IMG/VR virus record: IMGVR_UViG_3300035162_003978
Location: 1-41,796 of that record
Length of the DNA stretch: 41,796 nucleotides
Source of the DNA: a virus
Direction: 5' to 3' (one strand)
The notes beneath the pieces are model-generated. The model had not been told where the DNA came from. It saw only the letters and a list, made by a program, of their open reading frames with translations, and made no database searches. Numbering within the stretch: position 1 is the first letter of the stretch; each line of letters opens with the position of its first letter. A program made the translations under genes and the position numbers. Positions 38,483 through 41,796 of the stretch are shown piece by piece.

Positions 38483-38921
38483 AGCTAAGACTTTCAGAAA
38501 GATACTGCATTATAACAATAGAATGATTAAGCGTGATATTCCTGATTTAGTTGATCACATCCCAATGGAAGATTACATTATATTTTTATCTAAAATTCCC
38601 TTAAAGTTATGGGCAAAAAAACCGATAATGTATTATGATAATATGACATGGGATGCTTTAGGTTTTTTAGGAGAAAGAATACATCACTCTACAGCTAGAA
38701 CAAAATATTTACAATTATGTTTCAGGAAAGCAGGATTAGATATTTTAGAGATAATTGATAATGAGCATGATGATTTTAAAAAATTTAAAAATAATAAAGA
38801 AAGATTTTTAGCTGCCCTACATTATGTTGAAGAAAAGTTAAAGCTAGAAAGAATTAAGGATTTAGTAGATCTATATAAAAGATCAAAAACATTAGCTGAT
38901 CAAATATATTATTATGAATAG
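38412..38921 (+). CDS. Hypothetical protein, 169 aa
   Basis: The first ATG is 38412. An ATG at 38448 (MKKCEEQEFL) would cut the overlap with the upstream gene by half. A helical protein with YIIFLSKIPLKLWAKKPIMY and a long C-terminal helix rich in Lys/Glu. No motif was recognised. It overlaps the DnaA-like gene by eight bases. Confidence 0.6.
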   Translation: MKTITQQTPDNNMKKCEEQEFLSEAKTFRKILHYNNRMIKRDIPDLVDHIPMEDYIIFLSKIPLKLWAKKPIMYYDNMTWDALGFLGERIHHSTARTKYLQLCFRKAGLDILEIIDNEHDDFKKFKNNKERFLAALHYVEEKLKLERIKDLVDLYKRSKTLADQIYYYE

Positions 38922-39309
38922 TCAAGAAAAAGCTTTAGTAGATATAGTATGTGATGCTTCAGGATTATCTTTAGACCAAATTAAAAGTAAACTTAAAATA
39001 AGGAAATATGCTTACACCAGGTCTATATTAGGATATATGTTAAGAAGAATAGTAGGCTGTACTTTAATAAGAACAGGGGAAATACTAGGTAGAGATCACA
39101 GCACTATTATTCACTATGAAAAAACTTATGACGATAATCGTAAATATCACCAGGATTATTGTAACTTTGCCATAAAAGTAGAGGAGATGTATTCAGACAA
39201 CTTTACCTCCATAAGACTAAAGCTAGTAGAAGAAAAAATCTTAGATCTTAATGATACATTAGATAGATATAAAGAAAGAAGAATCACATTAATAAAACAA
39301 ATGGGTTAA
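38914..39309 (+). CDS. DnaA domain IV-like DNA-binding protein
   Basis: A 131-residue protein. The segment from about residue 30 to 75 reads RKYAYTRSILGYMLRRIVGC...TGEILGRDHSTIIHYEK. The GRDHSTI(I)H motif (59-67) is the DnaA box-binding signature of DnaA domain IV, where Arg, Asp, His and Thr contact DNA. There is no AAA+ ATPase domain. The C-terminus is a charged helix. It would bind DnaA-type boxes, so it could act as a phage origin binder, a DnaA competitor or a host replication regulator. Confidence 0.75.
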   Translation: MNSQEKALVDIVCDASGLSLDQIKSKLKIRKYAYTRSILGYMLRRIVGCTLIRTGEILGRDHSTIIHYEKTYDDNRKYHQDYCNFAIKVEEMYSDNFTSIRLKLVEEKILDLNDTLDRYKERRITLIKQMG

Positions 39310-39331
39310 TGGAACGACCATAACAGTTCCA
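39310..39331. promoter_or_regulatory. TGGAAC/GTTCCA inverted repeat in the SSB leader
   Basis: TGGAAC (39310-39315) and GTTCCA (39326-39331), ten bases apart, lie between the DnaA-like gene and the SSB-like gene. The GTTCCA arm resembles the TTCC box of the late promoters. It could be an operator or an mRNA hairpin. Confidence 0.4.
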
Positions 39332-39350
39332 AAATTAAAATAACAAAAAG

Positions 39351-39635
39351 ATGGCAGAAAAACAGTATGTAAATGGGCTTATTATCAAGGAAAAAGTCTT
39401 TGAGAACGGAGGGAATCAGCTTAAAATGAGTATTAAGACTGATGACATGGTAAAACAATTAAAAGAGCTTGATGATAATGGTTGGGTAAACCTTATTGTT
39501 ACAAGAAGAAAAGAACCTTCTGACACAGGAATAACTCATTATTCTTATGTTGACACCTGGAAACCAACTAAAGGTGCTGGACAGACTTCTGGAAAAAAAA
39601 TGGTAGCAGAACAAGATGATGACTTGCCATTCTAA
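39351..39635 (+). CDS. SSB-like single-stranded DNA-binding protein
   Basis: A 94-residue protein: a beta-rich core (VNGLIIKEKVFENGGNQLKM, WVNLIVTRRKE, THYSYVDTWKPT), a short linker, and the C-terminal tip QDDDLPF. That acidic tip, ending in Pro-Phe, is the classic SSB tail that recruits replication partners. The OB-fold core is inferred from length and strand pattern, as the core is shorter than in E. coli SSB. It fits between a DnaA-like protein and a primase-helicase. Confidence 0.75.
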   Translation: MAEKQYVNGLIIKEKVFENGGNQLKMSIKTDDMVKQLKELDDNGWVNLIVTRRKEPSDTGITHYSYVDTWKPTKGAGQTSGKKMVAEQDDDLPF

Positions 39636-39641
39636 ATAAAC

Positions 39642-39674
39642 AAGGAGGGGTTGAGATATACTCCTCCTTATTTT
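39642..39674 (+). terminator. Hairpin terminator or attenuator after the SSB gene
   Basis: AAGGAGG (39642-39648) pairs with CCTCCTT (39663-39669), loop of 14, followed by ATTTT. It lies between SSB and the HTH gene and would set the amount of downstream transcript. Confidence 0.6.
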
Positions 39675-39694
39675 AAAAAACCAAATAAACCAAA

Positions 39695-40381
39695 ATGGAA
39701 AAACCAACTGAAAAACCAAATTACTACGCAATAATTCCTGCACACGTTAGATACAATAAAGAATTAACTTTACTAGAAAGATTGCTGTACGGAGAAATAA
39801 CTTCACTAACTAACTTCAAAGGATATTGCTGGGCTAATAATAATTATTTTGCCAAATTATATGGTAGAAGTAAAGGAACTATTAGCAAGAGTATAAGTAA
39901 ATTAAACTCATTAGGTTTTTTGGAAATAGAAATAAAATCTGTAGGTAAAATTGTAGACAAAAGACTAATTAAAATAAAAGATATGCCTCAAATAAATAAC
40001 ATTAACAACTATAGTCATAAATCGTTAGGGGGGGTAGTCAAAAACGATCAGGATAATATAAAACTTAATAAAGATACTCTAAATAAAAAAGATTTAATTG
40101 AATTAAAGGAGAAGAAAGAAGATTTATTTAATTTATTTTGGATTAATTATGACTTTAAGAAAAGCAAGGCATTATGTTATGATAAGTTTATGAATTTAAG
40201 TTTAGAAATTTGTGAAAAATGTGTTTTATCTGCTAAAGAATATTCTAATTCAATTACAGATGTTAAATATAAAAAACATCCTACAACTTGGCTTAATCAA
40301 AAATGTTGGGATGATGAGATTAAAAAAACAAATACTAGAGGAGGTTTTACAGGAGGTGGATTTACTGACTTTGTATTTTAA
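39695..40381 (+). CDS. HTH replication protein (DnaD/initiator-like, putative)
   Basis: A 228-residue protein. It starts with PNYYAIIPAHVRYNKELTLL followed by ERLLYGEITSL and a winged-helix-type HTH (WANNNYFAKLYGRSKGTISK, then SISKLNSLGFLEIE). This N-terminal domain is common in phage replication initiators and helicase loaders. The C-terminal part has a Lys-rich region and a HPTTWLNQKCWDD motif, which is typical of these proteins. It overlaps the primase-helicase start by one base, so it may load that helicase or bind the origin. Confidence 0.75.
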   Translation: MEKPTEKPNYYAIIPAHVRYNKELTLLERLLYGEITSLTNFKGYCWANNNYFAKLYGRSKGTISKSISKLNSLGFLEIEIKSVGKIVDKRLIKIKDMPQINNINNYSHKSLGGVVKNDQDNIKLNKDTLNKKDLIELKEKKEDLFNLFWINYDFKKSKALCYDKFMNLSLEICEKCVLSAKEYSNSITDVKYKKHPTTWLNQKCWDDEIKKTNTRGGFTGGGFTDFVF

Positions 40382-41796
40382 TGAGTTTTCATGAAAATGG
40401 TATAACCATAAAAAGAAATTCAGGGCAAGTGAAAACACAATGTCCTAAGTGCTCTCAAGATAGAAAGAAAAAATCTGATCCTTGCCTTTCAGTTAATATA
40501 GATGAAGGAGTTTGGAATTGCCACAACTGTGGATGGACTGGAGGTTTAAAAAAACAAAACAATTTTATGCAAGAAAAAAATTATATTTTACCAGTAGAAA
40601 AAACAGCAGACACTATATACTCTGAAAACATGATAAGATGGTTTTTAAAAAGAGGAATATCTACTGAAACTATGATGAAGAATAGAATAGGAGAAGGAAA
40701 GGAATATATGCCACAGATAGGTAAGGAGGCTACAACGATTCAATTTAATTACTATAAAGATAGTAGATTAATAAATGTAAAGTATAGAGATGGAGCTAAG
40801 AATTTTAAATTAGTTAAGGATGCAGAAAGGATTATGTACGGATTAGATGACCTGATTGGAAAGAAATCTGTAATAATTGTTGAAGGAGAGATGGATAAAT
40901 TATCATTTTACGAGGCAGGATTTAAGAATTGTGTTTCTGTTCCTAATGGTGCTAGTAATTTAAAAATGGAATATCTAAAAGATTTTCCTGAAGATTTGGA
41001 TAAGGTTTATATTGCCGTAGATAATGATGAGCCTGGTAAGAAACTTGAAAATGAGCTGTCAAGAAGGATAGGTAGAGATATTTGCTATAGAGTTACATAT
41101 CCTGATGGATGTAAAGATATTAATGATGTATTAATTAAACACAAGTCAGAAATAGTAGAACAATGCTTAGATCAAGCTCAGGCTTATCCATTAGAGGGTG
41201 TACTGAACGTAAATGATTTTAACGTAGATATTGACTCATTGTATGAGAATGGCTTACAGAGAGGATCTACTGTAGATCATAAATCATTTGATAATCTATT
41301 TAGTTTTGCTTCATCTCAATTAACCGTAATAACTGGAATACCTACTCATGGTAAAAGTAATTTTTTAGAACATTTAGCAATGAGATTATCTGCTCAACAT
41401 GGTTGGAAGTTTGGAGTTTTTAGTCCAGAACATTATCCTATGCAACTACATTTTTCTGTGCTAGCTGAAAAGTTAATTGGAAAATCATTCAGAAAGGTAA
41501 CTAGATATGATAGAATGACTAAGAATGAATTAGGTTCTGCTAAGAGTTTTATATCTGATCATTTTCATTGGATAAGACCTGATGGTGATGTATATACAAT
41601 AGATTCAATACTAAATACAGCTAAGGGATTAATTAGAAGGCATGGTATTAACGCTTTAATAATTGATCCTTACAACAAAATTAATGCTAATATTGCTGGT
41701 GAAAATGAGACTAATTTTATAAATAAGTTTTTAACAAGATTAACTATATTTAAACAAAAATATGACATTCATATATTTTTAGTAGCACATCCAAGG
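40381..41796 (+). CDS. Primase-helicase (Twinkle/T7 gp4-like), N-terminal part
   Basis: The gene begins at ATG 40381 and continues at base 1, giving 566 residues. A zinc-binding primase part has CPKC (21, 24) and CHNC (47-50). The TOPRIM fold has VIIVEGEMDK with E168 and VDNDEPG with D214/D216. The RecA-like helicase has Walker A GIPTHGKS (319-326) and Walker B LIID (D429). Its partner residues lie in the 1-412 part. It would unwind DNA and prime lagging strands. No phage DNA polymerase is seen, so the host polymerase is probably used. Confidence 0.92.
   Translation, partial: MSFHENGITIKRNSGQVKTQCPKCSQDRKKKSDPCLSVNIDEGVWNCHNCGWTGGLKKQNNFMQEKNYILPVEKTADTIYSENMIRWFLKRGISTETMMKNRIGEGKEYMPQIGKEATTIQFNYYKDSRLINVKYRDGAKNFKLVKDAERIMYGLDDLIGKKSVIIVEGEMDKLSFYEAGFKNCVSVPNGASNLKMEYLKDFPEDLDKVYIAVDNDEPGKKLENELSRRIGRDICYRVTYPDGCKDINDVLIKHKSEIVEQCLDQAQAYPLEGVLNVNDFNVDIDSLYENGLQRGSTVDHKSFDNLFSFASSQLTVITGIPTHGKSNFLEHLAMRLSAQHGWKFGVFSPEHYPMQLHFSVLAEKLIGKSFRKVTRYDRMTKNELGSAKSFISDHFHWIRPDGDVYTIDSILNTAKGLIRRHGINALIIDPYNKINANIAGENETNFINKFLTRLTIFKQKYDIHIFLVAHPR
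41670..41796. repeat. Terminal direct repeat (right copy)
   Basis: Identical to bases 1-127. Removing one copy gives a 41,669-bp circle. The overlap falls in the Walker B and following region of the primase-helicase. Confidence 0.95.

Noticed and set aside
1-41796. Lysogeny module, integrase or attachment site
   Set aside because: No tyrosine or serine recombinase, repressor pair or excisionase was found, and no tRNA-like sequence that could be an attachment site. The phage is probably virulent, but a gene among the unknown small proteins cannot be excluded.
1-41796. tRNA genes
   Set aside because: No cloverleaf with a TTCRANNY arm and anticodon loop was noticed in the intergenic segments. 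The only strongly folded segment is the three-way junction at 21461-21581, which lacks tRNA motifs.

Overview
The window is a complete, AT-rich tailed-phage genome that was circular in the assembly. Bases 1-127 are identical to 41670-41796, and one gene (a primase-helicase) reads through that join without a break, so the unique circle is 41,669 bp. The host is most likely a member of the Bacteroidetes, probably a flavobacterium. Putative promoters have the Bacteroidetes -7 element TAnnTTTG (or TATATTG), leaders are A-rich without Shine-Dalgarno sequences, and the tail-tape-measure, tail-hub and DUF5675 proteins look like those of Bacteroidetes siphophages. The 1333-residue tape measure predicts a long tail of roughly 200 nm. 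No integrase, repressor, tRNA, CRISPR array or DNA polymerase was seen.

Layout. (1) 37.67 kb to the end, continuing from 1 to 2.82 kb, rightward: replication and recombination genes. These are an annealing-protein-like gene, a free-standing DnaA domain-IV-like protein, an SSB-like protein, an HTH protein, the primase-helicase, many small proteins, a DUF3310 protein and a RusA resolvase. (2) 37.53 to 25.33 kb, leftward: late block A. It holds the ClpP-like protease with scaffold, major capsid protein, portal, connector, tail fibres, lysis genes and a metallophosphoesterase. (3) 25.10 to 19.08 kb, leftward: about twenty small, mostly unknown proteins, probably early accessory or host-takeover genes. 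They are interrupted by intergenic segments with promoters, terminators, repeats and a structured RNA candidate. (4) 18.52 to 2.81 kb, leftward: late block B, with terminase subunits, a tail chaperone with a likely -1 frameshift, tail proteins and the tape measure. The terminase is therefore separated from portal and capsid by the accessory block.

Transcription signals fit this layout. Eight early-type promoters lie 27-30 nt before a start codon, and seven of them read AATTNGG, 19-20 nt, then TAnnTTTG/TATATTG. They serve blocks 1 and 3. The promoters that head blocks 1 and 3 share an identical 32-bp upstream sequence. A second class (TTCC, exactly 23 nt, TATATTG) sits at the heads of blocks A and B and behind the terminase. 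Two of these almost touch the start codon, implying leaderless late mRNAs.

The most unusual items are a 121-nt three-way-junction RNA candidate at 21461-21581 followed by a terminator, a nine-unit 11-bp-phased AGCACC iteron array at 18.92-19.03 kb, the TTCC late promoter class, and a recurrent TAGTGTACTA intergenic motif.
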